In this document: one piece after another, positions 11,409 to 19,251 of the stretch
Layout: each line of letters opens with the position of its first letter
Position numbering within the stretch: position 1 is the stretch's first letter
Source: Cedecea neteri
Lineage (GTDB): Bacteria; Pseudomonadota; Gammaproteobacteria; Enterobacterales; Enterobacteriaceae
Assembly (NCBI RefSeq): GCF_000758325.1
Contig: NZ_CP009459.1
Location: 2,790,001 to 2,854,000, forward strand
DNA length: 64,000 nucleotides
Direction of reading: 5' to 3'
Notes under the pieces: model-generated
Database searches by the model: none
What the model was told of the DNA's origin: nothing
The model's input: the letters and a program-made list of their open reading frames with translations, nothing else
Program-made: the position numbers and the translations under genes

Positions 11409-12599
11409 TTAAGACTGAATCATCCGTTTAGCCAGCTTCTTTTGCAGAATAATAACGATAACGGGGAACCCTGATGCGGAAATTGCACATAGAACCAGCA
11501 ACGAGTTCATATCCTGTAGGGCTATGCCATGAGCGGGAAATAGAAAAGAAGAGAGGAAAAATGCGGCTGTTGTCATCAGGTACATTATTGAGGTCTGTAG
11601 TGAAGCAAATCCTGCTCGTTGGCTGTCATCTGGAAACTGAATGGTAAGCGCCGAAGAGGAAACCAGGCGGCTGTAAGAGGCGCCCAGAAATAGAATAATA
11701 AATAGCGACGAATACGAATAGCCAAAAGCAGGGATGAGCAAACTCAGTATAAAAACGAGTGTTGACCCAGTCGCCAGACTCAAAGCAGAAAAATGTGAAG
11801 TTAACACGCCTGTCATTTTGGTAGACAGGTACCCGGCAATGCCTCCGGCGAAGAACAGCCAGGGCAACTGCTCCAGTGAAGCCCCCAACTGCCGGGTCAT
11901 TAATGGCACCAGAACCGGGATGACCAGCATCGGGCTAAACTGCACCAGAGCATTACCCGAAGCGAACAGTAAAGTATTTCTATCGAGAGGCAGTGCGGGG
12001 GACGTGTCGCAGGAGGCCGGATCTCGAGGGATAAAGGAGCCAATAAGTGGCAAGGCTAATAAACACAGGGTACTGATTAACAACAAAGCGGCATGCCAGC
12101 CATAATGAGTACACAGAAATAATATCGTGGGCATGCCTGCAATGCTTACTAGCGAAAATGACACAATCACCGTTGCCAGCATTTTTCCGCGCAAGTTAGC
12201 CGGGGCGTGATTGATCAATATGCTAATCCCCACTCCCATTGTTGTCCCTCCCACCAGGCCCGCACAGAATCGTAATACCAGCAGATGGCTAAAACTGGAT
12301 GTGAACGTAGTCAAAAGCGTCAGCAGGCCCAGGAGAAACATATTGGTAATTAAAAAACGCTTCTTGTTGAAACGGCCGATCCAATAAAAGGCAATAATGC
12401 CCGACAGGACGGCCCCGAGCGTATACATCCCGGAAACATAGCCGGAGAATGAGACGGGAACCGAGAAATCCGCGGCCATAAAAGCAAAGATAGGGTTAAA
12501 CATCATGTATTCCAGCGCGTTAGTGAACTGGACAAAAGCCATGATAAGCGCTATTCGCATGAGGGACTTATCATTAAACGTCTGTGTGATCGCTGACAT
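11409..12599 (-). CDS. MFS transporter, DHA1-like
   Basis: A 396-residue inner-membrane protein with about twelve hydrophobic helices and the motif GRFNKKRFL between helices 2 and 3, as in the DHA1 drug-efflux/sugar group of the major facilitator superfamily. The central loop (IPRDPASCDTSPALPLDRN) separates two six-helix halves. The ATG at 12599 is used; the frame extends three codons to a TTG. It is divergent from the LysR gene at 12703, with an LTTR-type site between them. Substrate unknown; export is likelier than import from family habit only. Confidence 0.88.
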   Translation of the reverse strand: MSAITQTFNDKSLMRIALIMAFVQFTNALEYMMFNPIFAFMAADFSVPVSFSGYVSGMYTLGAVLSGIIAFYWIGRFNKKRFLITNMFLLGLLTLLTTFTSSFSHLLVLRFCAGLVGGTTMGVGISILINHAPANLRGKMLATVIVSFSLVSIAGMPTILFLCTHYGWHAALLLISTLCLLALPLIGSFIPRDPASCDTSPALPLDRNTLLFASGNALVQFSPMLVIPVLVPLMTRQLGASLEQLPWLFFAGGIAGYLSTKMTGVLTSHFSALSLATGSTLVFILSLLIPAFGYSYSSLFIILFLGASYSRLVSSSALTIQFPDDSQRAGFASLQTSIMYLMTTAAFFLSSFLFPAHGIALQDMNSLLVLCAISASGFPVIVIILQKKLAKRMIQS

Positions 12600-12641
12600 A
12601 ACAGGCAACCTGTGGATGAAAGATGCCTGAGTTTAACGGCT

Positions 12642-12656
12642 ATCAATACTGGTGAT
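12642..12656. promoter_or_regulatory. LysR-type operator between MFS and LysR genes
   Basis: ATCA-N7-TGAT, a 15-bp dyad of the T-N11-A class used by LysR regulators, lies midway between the divergent starts. It probably binds the LysR product of 12703-13611 and controls both genes. Confidence 0.55.
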
Positions 12657-12702
12657 TAGGTGGTAAAAATGGCACTTATTATTATCATTTATGGGATAAC
12701 GG

Positions 12703-13611
12703 ATGCGTCCGGCGCTTGATTTTAATACCCTGAAAGTGTTCATTGCCGTGGTGGAAAGAGAAAGTTTTGTTGGGGCATCAAAAGTGCTTGAGATGCCGAC
12801 ATCCAACGTGAGTCGCTGTATCTCTCAGTTAGAAGAAAAACTGAATCTGCAGCTCATTGAGCGCAGTACCCGGCATATGAAACTCACCCAGGCGGGGCAC
12901 CTGCTTTATACCCGGGCGAAGCCATTGGTGGAGGCGCTCGAGCAAACTGAAACAGAATTAACGCTACGGCAGATGCAACTCAAAGGCCCATTGCGCCTGT
13001 GTATTCCTAATGAACTGGGCCCTGCATTGCTCGGGTCTGTTATTGCCGATTTCGCCTGCCGGCACCCGGACCTGGAAATCAGCTGTGTCACAAATTTGTC
13101 CGGGTTTGAATCCCTGCGCGACGATCTGGATTTAGCTATCATTGTTAGCCGCGGCCAAATGGATGACAGTGACTACATTGCCCGCCACCTGTTGACGATC
13201 CCTTGTTCTGTTGTTGCCGCCCCGTCCGTCATTCAGCGTCATGGCACGCCTTCTCGTATACAGCAATTCGAAGAATTACCCTGTATTACCACGGTAAGTG
13301 CGCTCAAAGGGGCTCCCTGGCAGTTCGTTAACAAAAAGGGGGGATTCGAGACGGTTAAGGTGAAAGGTCATTACCGGGTAAACAGCGGAGAGATGGCAGG
13401 GCGGGCGGCGGTAGCGGGTGTCGGGTTTGCCATTCTGGCGAAACAAGCCTGCCAGCCCTGGATCAACGATGGCCGGTTAGTCGAAATTGAGTTGGAGCAT
13501 GAGGCTGCCCCTTTGCAGTTGTACGCCCTTTATTTCGACCGCCGTTACTTGCCCGGTAAAACAAGGGCGCTGATTGATTTTATGCATCAGGAATTGAGTC
13601 GTATATCCTGA
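12703..13611 (+). CDS. LysR family transcriptional regulator
   Basis: A 302-residue regulator: N-terminal winged helix-turn-helix (residues about 8-65, DFNTLKVFIAVVERESFVGA, then NVSRCISQLEEKLNLQLIER) and a C-terminal periplasmic-binding-protein-like effector domain. It diverges from the MFS transporter, the usual layout of a LysR gene next to its target. The effector cannot be predicted; the nearby hydrolase suggests control of uptake or breakdown of a small amide or aromatic compound, which is inference. Confidence 0.92.
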   Translation: MRPALDFNTLKVFIAVVERESFVGASKVLEMPTSNVSRCISQLEEKLNLQLIERSTRHMKLTQAGHLLYTRAKPLVEALEQTETELTLRQMQLKGPLRLCIPNELGPALLGSVIADFACRHPDLEISCVTNLSGFESLRDDLDLAIIVSRGQMDDSDYIARHLLTIPCSVVAAPSVIQRHGTPSRIQQFEELPCITTVSALKGAPWQFVNKKGGFETVKVKGHYRVNSGEMAGRAAVAGVGFAILAKQACQPWINDGRLVEIELEHEAAPLQLYALYFDRRYLPGKTRALIDFMHQELSRIS

Positions 13612-13686
13612 GTGACTGAAGGCTGGCTCCTCGTTCATCGCCTCAGCTTGTTTCATGCATCCGGCACGAACCCGCAGGGAAAGGTA

Positions 13687-14442
13687 TTACGCTTTCAACA
13701 CCGTGATGCCTTTGGTTTCCATACTGCTTACCCAGTTTTCATCAGTTTCGCTGTCAATCACGACCGTGTTGATTAACCCTACATCACCAATAACGAACGA
13801 TGAGGCGGTGTTAATCTTTTCCGGTGACGCAAGCACAACTGTTTCTGCTGCTCTGCCGGAAAATGCACGTTTTATGCATGCTTCTTCGTAATCTCCCGTG
13901 GTTAACCCTGCCTCGGGGTGAATGCCCGTCACGCCCATAAAGAAAATATCCGCGTGAATGTTGCTGATACCTTCAATTGCTGCCGCCCCGACGGTGACAA
14001 TGGAGTGCTTGTAGAGTCGGCCGCCAATCAAAATCACTTCAATGAAGGGTTTATCTACCAGGCCTAAAGCGACGCTGGGGCTGTGGGTTACCACCGTGAT
14101 GCGCAGGTCATCGGGGAGGCAGTTAATAAGCTCTGATGTCGTAGTTCCTCCGTCAATCATCACTACCTGGCCTGCAGAAATTAGTTCGGCTCCCTTTCTG
14201 GCAATCTTGGCTTTAGCACCAGTTTTTAATGATTTACGCTCAGAAAAAGTGGCCACCGCTGAGGAGGAAGGCAACGCGCCGCCGTGAACGCGTTGTAAGT
14301 GGCCTTCTGCGGCAAGCTCGCGCAGGTCTCTCCGGATAGTGTCCTCTGAGATGTCAAATCGGCGACTCAGATTTTTTGAGAGAACCTGACCTTCGGCCTG
14401 AAGTTGCTCCAGAATAAGCTGTTTACGTTGGTTAGCGAGCAT
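13687..14442 (-). CDS. DeoR/GlpR family transcriptional regulator
   Basis: A 251-residue repressor with the DeoR helix-turn-helix (MLANQRKQLILEQLQAEGQV, DISEDTIRRDLRELAAEGHL, then RVHGGA) and a C-terminal sugar-phosphate-sensing domain with VMIDGGTTTSELINCLP and ILIGGRLYKHSIVTVG. Such regulators usually respond to phosphorylated sugars. It is divergent from nudK; three GCACGAT repeats spaced exactly 20 bp lie between the two genes and are likely its operator. The effector may be a sugar phosphate linked to nucleotide or nucleotide-sugar metabolism, inferred only from its neighbours. Confidence 0.92.
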   Translation of the reverse strand: MLANQRKQLILEQLQAEGQVLSKNLSRRFDISEDTIRRDLRELAAEGHLQRVHGGALPSSSAVATFSERKSLKTGAKAKIARKGAELISAGQVVMIDGGTTTSELINCLPDDLRITVVTHSPSVALGLVDKPFIEVILIGGRLYKHSIVTVGAAAIEGISNIHADIFFMGVTGIHPEAGLTTGDYEEACIKRAFSGRAAETVVLASPEKINTASSFVIGDVGLINTVVIDSETDENWVSSMETKGITVLKA

Positions 14443-14459
14443 AGGATAGTCCTTCTAGT

Positions 14460-14506
14460 GCACGATAATGCATGTTATTGCACGATTGATCTTGAATTGG
14501 CACGAT
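14460..14506. promoter_or_regulatory. Three GCACGAT direct repeats, 20-bp period (putative DeoR operator)
   Basis: GCACGAT starts at 14460, 14480 and 14500, so each copy is on about the same face of the helix. The array lies between the divergent deoR-type and nudK-type genes. Spacing and position fit binding by an oligomeric DeoR repressor. The repeats are seen directly; the binding is inferred. Confidence 0.65.
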
Positions 14507-14548
14507 GATGCTGTTTATGATGCGAACACTACGTAAACAGGAGTGAAC

Positions 14549-15133
14549 ATGCAACCCAAACGTGCAGAAGTACGGATCGTCGATGACAGAATATTGTCTG
14601 ATGACTGGTATTCGCTAAAGAAATATACCTTTGATATTCAGCGCAGAAACGGGGACTGGCAGCGACTGAGCCGCGAAGTTTACGATCGGGGCAATGGGGC
14701 TACCATCCTGCTTTATAACCGTGACAGGAAAACCGTCATTTTAACGCGCCAGTTTCGTTTTCCGGTCTTTATGAACGGCCACGGTGGTTATCTGATCGAA
14801 ACTGCCGCAGGGTTGCTCGACAATATGGATCCAGAAAACCGCATAAAAGCGGAAGTTGAAGAAGAAACGGGCTTTCTCGTTTCCAGCGTGCAGAAGGTTT
14901 TCGAGGCTTACATGAGCCCTGGGTCGGTAACGGAGAAACTCTATTTTTACATCGCTGAATATGATGTTAGCGACAAGGCTGGCGCGGGCGGCGGAATAGA
15001 GGCTGAAGGTGAAGATATCGAAGTGTTAGAGCTGACCATCGATGCCGCTCTTGGCGCCGTTGAAAGTGGTCTTATCGTCGATGGTAAAACCATTATGTTG
15101 CTTTATCACGTTGCTCTGAAAAGTATTCTGTGA
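14549..15133 (+). CDS. NUDIX hydrolase, NudK-like (GDP-mannose pyrophosphatase family)
   Basis: A 194-residue protein resembling E. coli NudK, which hydrolyses GDP-mannose and related nucleotide sugars. Shared blocks are REVYDRGNGATILLYNRD, RQFRFPVF, AAGLLDN, AYMSPGSVTE and AEGEDIEVLEL. The NUDIX box reads GLLDNMDPENRIKAEVEEET then GF: the catalytic EE pair is kept, but the usual Arg before the first Glu is Ala. The ATG at 14549 has AGGAG 5 bases upstream and is preferred over a GTG two codons earlier. It is followed after 10 bases by a DUF4406 gene. Sequence divergence from NudK leaves the true substrate open. Confidence 0.85.
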   Translation: MQPKRAEVRIVDDRILSDDWYSLKKYTFDIQRRNGDWQRLSREVYDRGNGATILLYNRDRKTVILTRQFRFPVFMNGHGGYLIETAAGLLDNMDPENRIKAEVEEETGFLVSSVQKVFEAYMSPGSVTEKLYFYIAEYDVSDKAGAGGGIEAEGEDIEVLELTIDAALGAVESGLIVDGKTIMLLYHVALKSIL

Positions 15134-15143
15134 GGTTCTCAGC

Positions 15144-15503
15144 ATGAAACAACTCATTCTTATCGCCGGCCCCTACCGCAGCGGCACTGACGGGAAACAA
15201 GATCTTATCGAGGCCAATCTCGCCCGGCTGGAAAATGCCGCGTTAACGGTATACCAGCGGGGGCACATTCCCGTCATTGGCGAATGGCTGGCTCTGCCTC
15301 TGGCAAAGGCCGCAGGTTCTAAAGCTATTGATGATGAAATTGCGGAGTCTATGTTTTACCCGGTTGCGCATCGGCTGATCGCAAAATGTGATGCCATATA
15401 TCGCATTGAAGGCAAGTCTAAAGGGGCCGATATGGATATCGAGGTTGCACGCAAGCATGGGCTGGCTGTTTATTTCCGCCTGGAAGATGTCCCGCAGGCA
15501 TGA
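15144..15503 (+). CDS. DUF4406 / nucleoside 2-deoxyribosyltransferase-like protein
   Basis: A 119-residue protein with N-terminal LILIAGPYRSG and the later DAIYRIEGKSKGADMDIEVA, the pattern of the DUF4406 branch of the nucleoside 2-deoxyribosyltransferase fold. Relatives such as Rcl/DNPH1 cleave the N-glycosidic bond of deoxynucleoside monophosphates. It is 10 bases after the NudK-like gene and probably co-transcribed. Together they could dispose of an unusual nucleotide or nucleotide sugar: NUDIX cleavage, then glycosidic cleavage. That pathway is a hypothesis. Confidence 0.75.
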   Translation: MKQLILIAGPYRSGTDGKQDLIEANLARLENAALTVYQRGHIPVIGEWLALPLAKAAGSKAIDDEIAESMFYPVAHRLIAKCDAIYRIEGKSKGADMDIEVARKHGLAVYFRLEDVPQA

Positions 15504-15753
15504 TTTTGGCGTTCAGATGCCTGCCAGTGTGCAGGCAACTGGCGGCGTCTTCGATGAGAGGAACAGTATATTCAATCATGAAAACAGCATTTGCTCTCAA
15601 ACATACTTGAGAGGTGAATCATCTGTGGCTGGAAATAAGCGTTAATTAAGGTTCCGATACAAATCGCTTTAATTTTAAACACGTTATATTTTCCCTGACC
15701 CTGATTGATATTTGCAAATCCTTCTGCTTATAAAATACGGTATTTTTATAGGG

Positions 15754-15999
15754 TTAAATCTTGCCCGGGGACGACTCTCCGGCATTAATTAAACGAACAT
15801 CAGGATGCTTTTCACTCGCCGCTTCGTGGTAAATATCCCCGAGCCAGCCGGGGAGTTCCTGCTCCGTTAGCCATGGTGGAATAACCACGTCATAAATCCG
15901 GGAATATTTCCCCTCATTAGGGTCGACGCGATAAAGCAGCCATTGTTCACTGACTTTCTTTATGCCCAAACGCCTGCCGAAGACATCAAAGTGCAGCAT
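15754..15999 (-). CDS. Small DUF7661-like protein
   Basis: An 81-residue soluble protein beginning MLHFDVFGRRLGIKKVSEQW with the central VIPPWLTEQELPGWLGDIYHE. This pattern (FDVFGR near the start, then VIP.....EL..WL.D..HE) recalls the DUF7661 family of unknown function. GGGGGAAG precedes the ATG. It stands alone in a gene-sparse stretch; 15504-15753 upstream on the other side holds no recognisable gene. Confidence 0.6.
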   Translation of the reverse strand: MLHFDVFGRRLGIKKVSEQWLLYRVDPNEGKYSRIYDVVIPPWLTEQELPGWLGDIYHEAASEKHPDVRLINAGESSPGKI

Positions 16000-16251
16000 A
16001 CTTCCCCCTGGAGTGCCCCTATATTTATTAATGATAATCGCTACCGGGAATCTTGAACAGACTCGTATTCAGGCGGCATTCCTCCTCTTGTAAAATTCAG
16101 ACATAAAAAATCCAGGATATGTTACAGAGTTGTATCAATGGGTTATTTGCCGATGTTGAAAAAGGGAAGGGGATTAGGAACAGATCCCAGTTTTGTCTGA
16201 GTTCTCTTGTGCTAGTTTAGAAAGACAGGGACTTTCATTTATGGAGTGAGT

Positions 16252-16449
16252 ATGGACAAGGACAAGCACGCCTCCGAGGAGCTTCATCCTGAAACACTGC
16301 AGGTTATCGGGGCGGCTGTCGTGCAGCTGCTGGCGAGAAAAGAGACGTTATCCCGGGAGTCGATAGCCGACATGATACATAAGCTCTATGCCAATGGCCT
16401 TGATGATATGGCGGTACAGAGGGCCGTTGATGTGCTGATCCTGGGGTAA
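16252..16449 (+). CDS. Small YmgB/AriR-like protein
   Basis: A 65-residue protein. The segment ETLQVIGAAVVQLLARKETL followed by SRESIADMIHKL lines up with the core of YmgB/AriR (VLGQAV..LM....NV..K.I...IHSL), a small three-helix biofilm and acid-resistance regulator. The ATG at 16252 has GGAG 5 bases upstream and is chosen over a GTG two codons earlier. It is distant from the ymgB-ymgA-ycgZ cluster at 36.5-37.6 kb and would be an extra paralogue. The match is from memory over a short protein, so moderate confidence only. Confidence 0.6.
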   Translation: MDKDKHASEELHPETLQVIGAAVVQLLARKETLSRESIADMIHKLYANGLDDMAVQRAVDVLILG

Positions 16450-16555
16450 GCGTGTGTTCAGGGGCGCTGTCTGGCATGCTATTTTTTCACTGCTTTTGCC
16501 AATAATGTGCAGTTTTAAACTGATTGTCTTCAAGTTACATGAAGATGTTAAAATT

Positions 16556-16574
16556 GCATTTGATTATCATTATC
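16556..16574 (+). promoter_or_regulatory. Fur box
   Basis: GCATTTGATTATCATTATC matches the 19-bp Fur consensus GATAATGATAATCATTATC at 14 positions, with the right half nearly perfect. It lies 17 bases before the start of the small secreted protein gene, so iron-dependent repression is likely. Confidence 0.65.
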
Positions 16575-16590
16575 ATAAAAGGGATTATTT

Positions 16591-16863
16591 ATGAATAAGA
16601 CGCTTATCATCTGCGCTATGTTATTGACCACTAACGTTTATGCCGGGAATAAACCCGCTTCGGAGTTGGTCTGGACTGAGGCAACAGAAGAGCCTGGCTG
16701 CTACGGTAATGTTTGCCTGAGTAACGAAGAGAAGAAGCCCCAGAATATGTACGGTAAGCTCGATAAAGGTGACCAAAAGCTGCTGTCCGATCCTTATTCT
16801 AAATACGATCGCGATAACAGCAACAGCACCGCCCGGGCCGGCGTGACGTTTAAATGGGACTAA
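16591..16863 (+). CDS. Small secreted protein of unknown function, probably iron-regulated
   Basis: A 90-residue protein with a clear signal peptide (MNKTLIICAMLLTTNVYA, cleavage before GN) and a mature part of about 72 residues containing one CX4C pair (GCYGNVCLS) and a polar, charged middle. The C-terminus ends in GVTFKWD, reminiscent of a beta strand. No family is recognised. A Fur box directly upstream and a good AGGGA ribosome site support a real, iron-repressed gene. Periplasmic location is inferred from the signal peptide. Confidence 0.75.
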   Translation: MNKTLIICAMLLTTNVYAGNKPASELVWTEATEEPGCYGNVCLSNEEKKPQNMYGKLDKGDQKLLSDPYSKYDRDNSNSTARAGVTFKWD

Positions 16864-16875
16864 GTAGGCTGCCAT

Positions 16876-16905
16876 TTTGAAAAATGAGAGCCAACAGGCT
16901 CTCAT
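16876..16905 (-). terminator. Terminator of the small lipoprotein gene
   Basis: On the minus strand ATGAGAGCC-TGTT-GGCTCTCAT followed by TTTTT. It may also help end the convergent gene at 16591-16863. Confidence 0.8.
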
Positions 16906-16930
16906 CGTTAGCCGTTTTACTGCCAATACG

Positions 16931-17245
16931 CTAGAAAAAACGATGTTGTGTGAGTATGCCTTTCGCATCAAACAGGAATGCCACCTGTTTCCCGCCGCTG
17001 TTCTGGCAAATTACCCCATCCGCACCAGTTTTATCAGTGATGCCCTGGCAGGCCATACGTGAAACATAAGGCCGGATCTGGCATTTGAGCGTTTTACCGT
17101 CTTCCAGCACCAGCGTATTGTCAGGGGAAACATTTTCGACCGCAGGGCGCGGGCAATTTCCTTCCCCCCAGTTAACGCCTTGATGCTGAGGCTGAGAAAC
17201 GCATCCCGTCAGTAATAAAAGCACCCACAGAGACTGATATTTCAT
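16931..17245 (-). CDS. Small outer-membrane-type lipoprotein, unknown function
   Basis: A 104-residue lipoprotein: MKYQSLWVLLLLTGCVSQPQ has a lipobox LLTG-C, and residue +2 (Val) would direct it to the outer membrane. The mature part has four further cysteines (GNCPRP, LKCQIR, MACQGI, VICQNS), likely two disulfides. The start at 17245 is set by the signal sequence; the frame is open another 39 codons without similarity. No family is recognised. It diverges from the ABM-domain gene. Confidence 0.78.
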   Translation of the reverse strand: MKYQSLWVLLLLTGCVSQPQHQGVNWGEGNCPRPAVENVSPDNTLVLEDGKTLKCQIRPYVSRMACQGITDKTGADGVICQNSGGKQVAFLFDAKGILTQHRFF

Positions 17246-17360
17246 ATTGATCTTCGTTTTTCCGTTAATGTCATTATTCGATGTCAGGGCACAATAATAG
17301 ACATGTTTCTTCAGTCTTTCTCTACGATAAAGAATACGTTCAGTTGCATCTGAGGTTAGC

Positions 17361-17702
17361 ATGTTTATTGCAGTGTATGAGTTTGTCGTCAGAGCAGGCC
17401 AGGAAGAGGCTTTTATTCGTGCGTGGACGAAAAGAACCGAAGGGATTTATCGGTTAAGTGGCTCTTTAGGTTCGCGTCTGCACAGAAATCAAAATGGAAA
17501 CTTTATAGGCTATGCGCAATGGCCTTCCCGGGAAGTCTGGCGCCAAAGCGGAAATTCTCCGCTAAATAATGGCCATCACCCGGAGTACGATCTGGCGAGC
17601 CAGCAAATGCAAGCCTGTCTGGCCATCCCGTCAAAAACATTGTTTGAAATGCATGTTGAAGAGGATTATTTGAGACCGACACAGTTTCAAAGCCCACGTT
17701 GA
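17361..17702 (+). CDS. Antibiotic biosynthesis monooxygenase (ABM) domain protein
   Basis: A 113-residue dimeric alpha-beta-barrel protein. The start MFIAVYEFVVRAGQEEAFIR, the GSLGSRLHRNQNGNFIGYAQ block and the final MHVEEDY follow the ABM fold, found in quinol monooxygenases and heme-degrading enzymes. No catalytic residues can be assigned. It stands alone upstream of an ASCH-domain gene on the same strand. Confidence 0.75.
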   Translation: MFIAVYEFVVRAGQEEAFIRAWTKRTEGIYRLSGSLGSRLHRNQNGNFIGYAQWPSREVWRQSGNSPLNNGHHPEYDLASQQMQACLAIPSKTLFEMHVEEDYLRPTQFQSPR

Positions 17703-17772
17703 AGGCGGAATAATGTCGTTCTCTGGCTTACGTAGGGGGATTTCAATCCCAAAAGGAGAGGGAAAATAGTCC

Positions 17773-18204
17773 ATGTCTAAGCGACTCACTGAATACCAAA
17801 AGAAATATGCCAATGCTCAGGTATGGGCATTCGGCGATTCGCCTGAGCTGGCTGACGAGCTGGTAGATTTAGTTTTAAAGGAGCGCAAAACAGCAACATG
17901 CTCTGCGGCATCTGCCTATGAGAAGGGGGAAGATGCGCCCGTCCCCGGCGGATATAGCATTATTCTTAACGGCAGCGGTGACCCGGTTTGTGTTATCCAG
18001 ACGCTGTCTTTAATCACTCTTAAGTTTTCACAGGTCAGTGCAGATCAGGCCCGTAAGGAGGGGGAAGGGGACTTAAGCCTCTCCTGGTGGCGGCGTGAAC
18101 ATCAGCTATTTTTTGAAAGAAATGGCGAGTTTTCTGAAGATATGCCCTTAATTTTTGAAGAGTTTATGCTGGTGGAACGCATCCCACAGGAAGATAGCCT
18201 GTAA
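17773..18204 (+). CDS. ASCH domain-containing protein
   Basis: A 143-residue ASCH-domain protein. Conserved features: VWAFGDSPELADELVDLVL, KERKTATCSAA, the Gly/Pro-rich PVPGGYSIILNGSGDPVCVI strand pair and EGEGDLSLSWWRREH. The ASCH fold resembles PUA and binds RNA or nucleotides; one E. coli member (YqfB) is an amidohydrolase acting on N4-acetylcytidine. GGAGAGG lies ahead of the ATG. Neighbours give no clear functional clue. Confidence 0.85.
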   Translation: MSKRLTEYQKKYANAQVWAFGDSPELADELVDLVLKERKTATCSAASAYEKGEDAPVPGGYSIILNGSGDPVCVIQTLSLITLKFSQVSADQARKEGEGDLSLSWWRREHQLFFERNGEFSEDMPLIFEEFMLVERIPQEDSL

Positions 18205-18303
18205 CGTGAGCTGTTCCAAAAAGCGTGAAAATTGTTTTGCTATTTTTAGTCGCCGATGGCGTTAAATGCTACTGTAAGATCAAACAGATAAGCCGGAGGC
18301 GAG

Positions 18304-18519
18304 ATGGATAAAAAAGCAAAAGATGACCTGTTGTATCAGGAGATGTGCCGCGTGGTGGGCAAGGTGGTACTGGAGATGCGTGATCTTGGGCAGGAACCTA
18401 AACACATCGTGATTGCCGGGGTGGTGAGAACCATGCTGGCTAATCATAAAATCAAACGTTCCCCGCTGACCAGCGAAGCGATGGAACACGTGATCGAGGC
18501 GCTGGGCTATGAAGTTTAG
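18304..18519 (+). CDS. fumD: FumD-like small protein (YdhZ)
   Basis: A 71-residue product very close to E. coli FumD/YdhZ: LYQEMCRVVGKVVLEMRDLG, then QEPKHIVIAGVVRTMLAN. FumD was reported to have fumarase activity in E. coli, though it has no recognisable fumarase domain. GGAGG lies 5 bases upstream of the ATG. In E. coli the gene sits elsewhere (near ydhY/pykF), so its place here is a rearrangement or copy. Similarity is strong; the enzymatic role is taken from the literature and less certain. Confidence 0.9.
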   Translation: MDKKAKDDLLYQEMCRVVGKVVLEMRDLGQEPKHIVIAGVVRTMLANHKIKRSPLTSEAMEHVIEALGYEV

Positions 18520-18559
18520 TTGGCGTCTGACGACTCAATAACTCTTCAGGAATCAATCT

Positions 18560-18913
18560 ATGATTGCCAATATTCTTATCGGCCTGGTGGCTGTGATTCA
18601 CCTTTATATTCTGGTGCTGGAAATGGTGCTTTGGGATAAACCTGCGGGGCGAAAGGCTTTTGGTTTGTCACCTGAGTTTGCTCAACAGTCGAAAACCCTG
18701 GCGGCGAATCAGGGGCTGTACAACGGTTTTTTAGCGGCGGGATTAATTTATGGACTGCTGGCGGCGAGCAGCGGTTATGAATTTAAACTGTTTTTCCTGA
18801 TTTGCGTGCTGGTTGCTGGCTTATTTGGTGGTTTAACGGCCAGTAAAAAAATACTTTATGTACAGGCGGCTCCTGCGGTAGTGGCATTGATTGCATTATT
18901 CGCGGGAATATAA
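18560..18913 (+). CDS. DUF1304 family membrane protein
   Basis: A 117-residue membrane protein with four hydrophobic segments. The N-terminal MIANILIGLVAVIHLYILVL followed by EMVLWDKP and the central NQGLYNGFLAAGL are hallmarks of the DUF1304 family. Its function is unknown. AGGA precedes the ATG, and it begins 40 bases after fumD on the same strand, so the two may be co-transcribed. Confidence 0.85.
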   Translation: MIANILIGLVAVIHLYILVLEMVLWDKPAGRKAFGLSPEFAQQSKTLAANQGLYNGFLAAGLIYGLLAASSGYEFKLFFLICVLVAGLFGGLTASKKILYVQAAPAVVALIALFAGI

Positions 18914-18916
18914 TCG

Positions 18917-18940
18917 AAAAAACCCGGCCAATGCCGGGTC
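18917..18940 (-). terminator. Orphan minus-strand terminator
   Basis: On the minus strand GACCCGGC-ATT-GGCCGGG is followed by TTTTTT. The plus strand has no T tract after the stem, so this terminator serves minus-strand transcription, yet no minus-strand gene ends here. It suggests an unannotated small RNA within about 18941-19120, or a relic. Confidence 0.55.
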
Positions 18941-19251
18941 ACCATAAGGCTATCATCATTAATATAATTGGTGATCGACCGGATCGTTTTTTGAGTGGTT
19001 CCGGCCCCTCCAGCGGAGGAGAAATATAGGCATATTTCGATAGCGGAATGAGGGTTCATCAAGCTACCGAAGGCAAGAAATTATCCTGAGTTGTTATGGT
19101 TGGCAAGTGCCACATGATATTTTTTTCAACGTTGAGTTATGAAACTAAATTTTCCAGAATTATCGCGCTGAACAAAGCTCCGAGATTCGTCTACGCTTTA
19201 CAGGTAAGGCATTTTTTTAGCATGGACAAATCTAATTTATCAGGAGTTTAT

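Noticed and set aside
18856-19062. 68-codon minus-strand ORF
   Set aside because: Runs through the orphan terminator hairpin and into the DUF1304 gene; no ribosome site and no similarity.
19100-19116. Possible sigma-54 promoter (TGGCACTTGC on the minus strand)
   Set aside because: The GG and GC elements are directly adjacent; sigma-54 needs about five bases between TGGCAC and TTGC.
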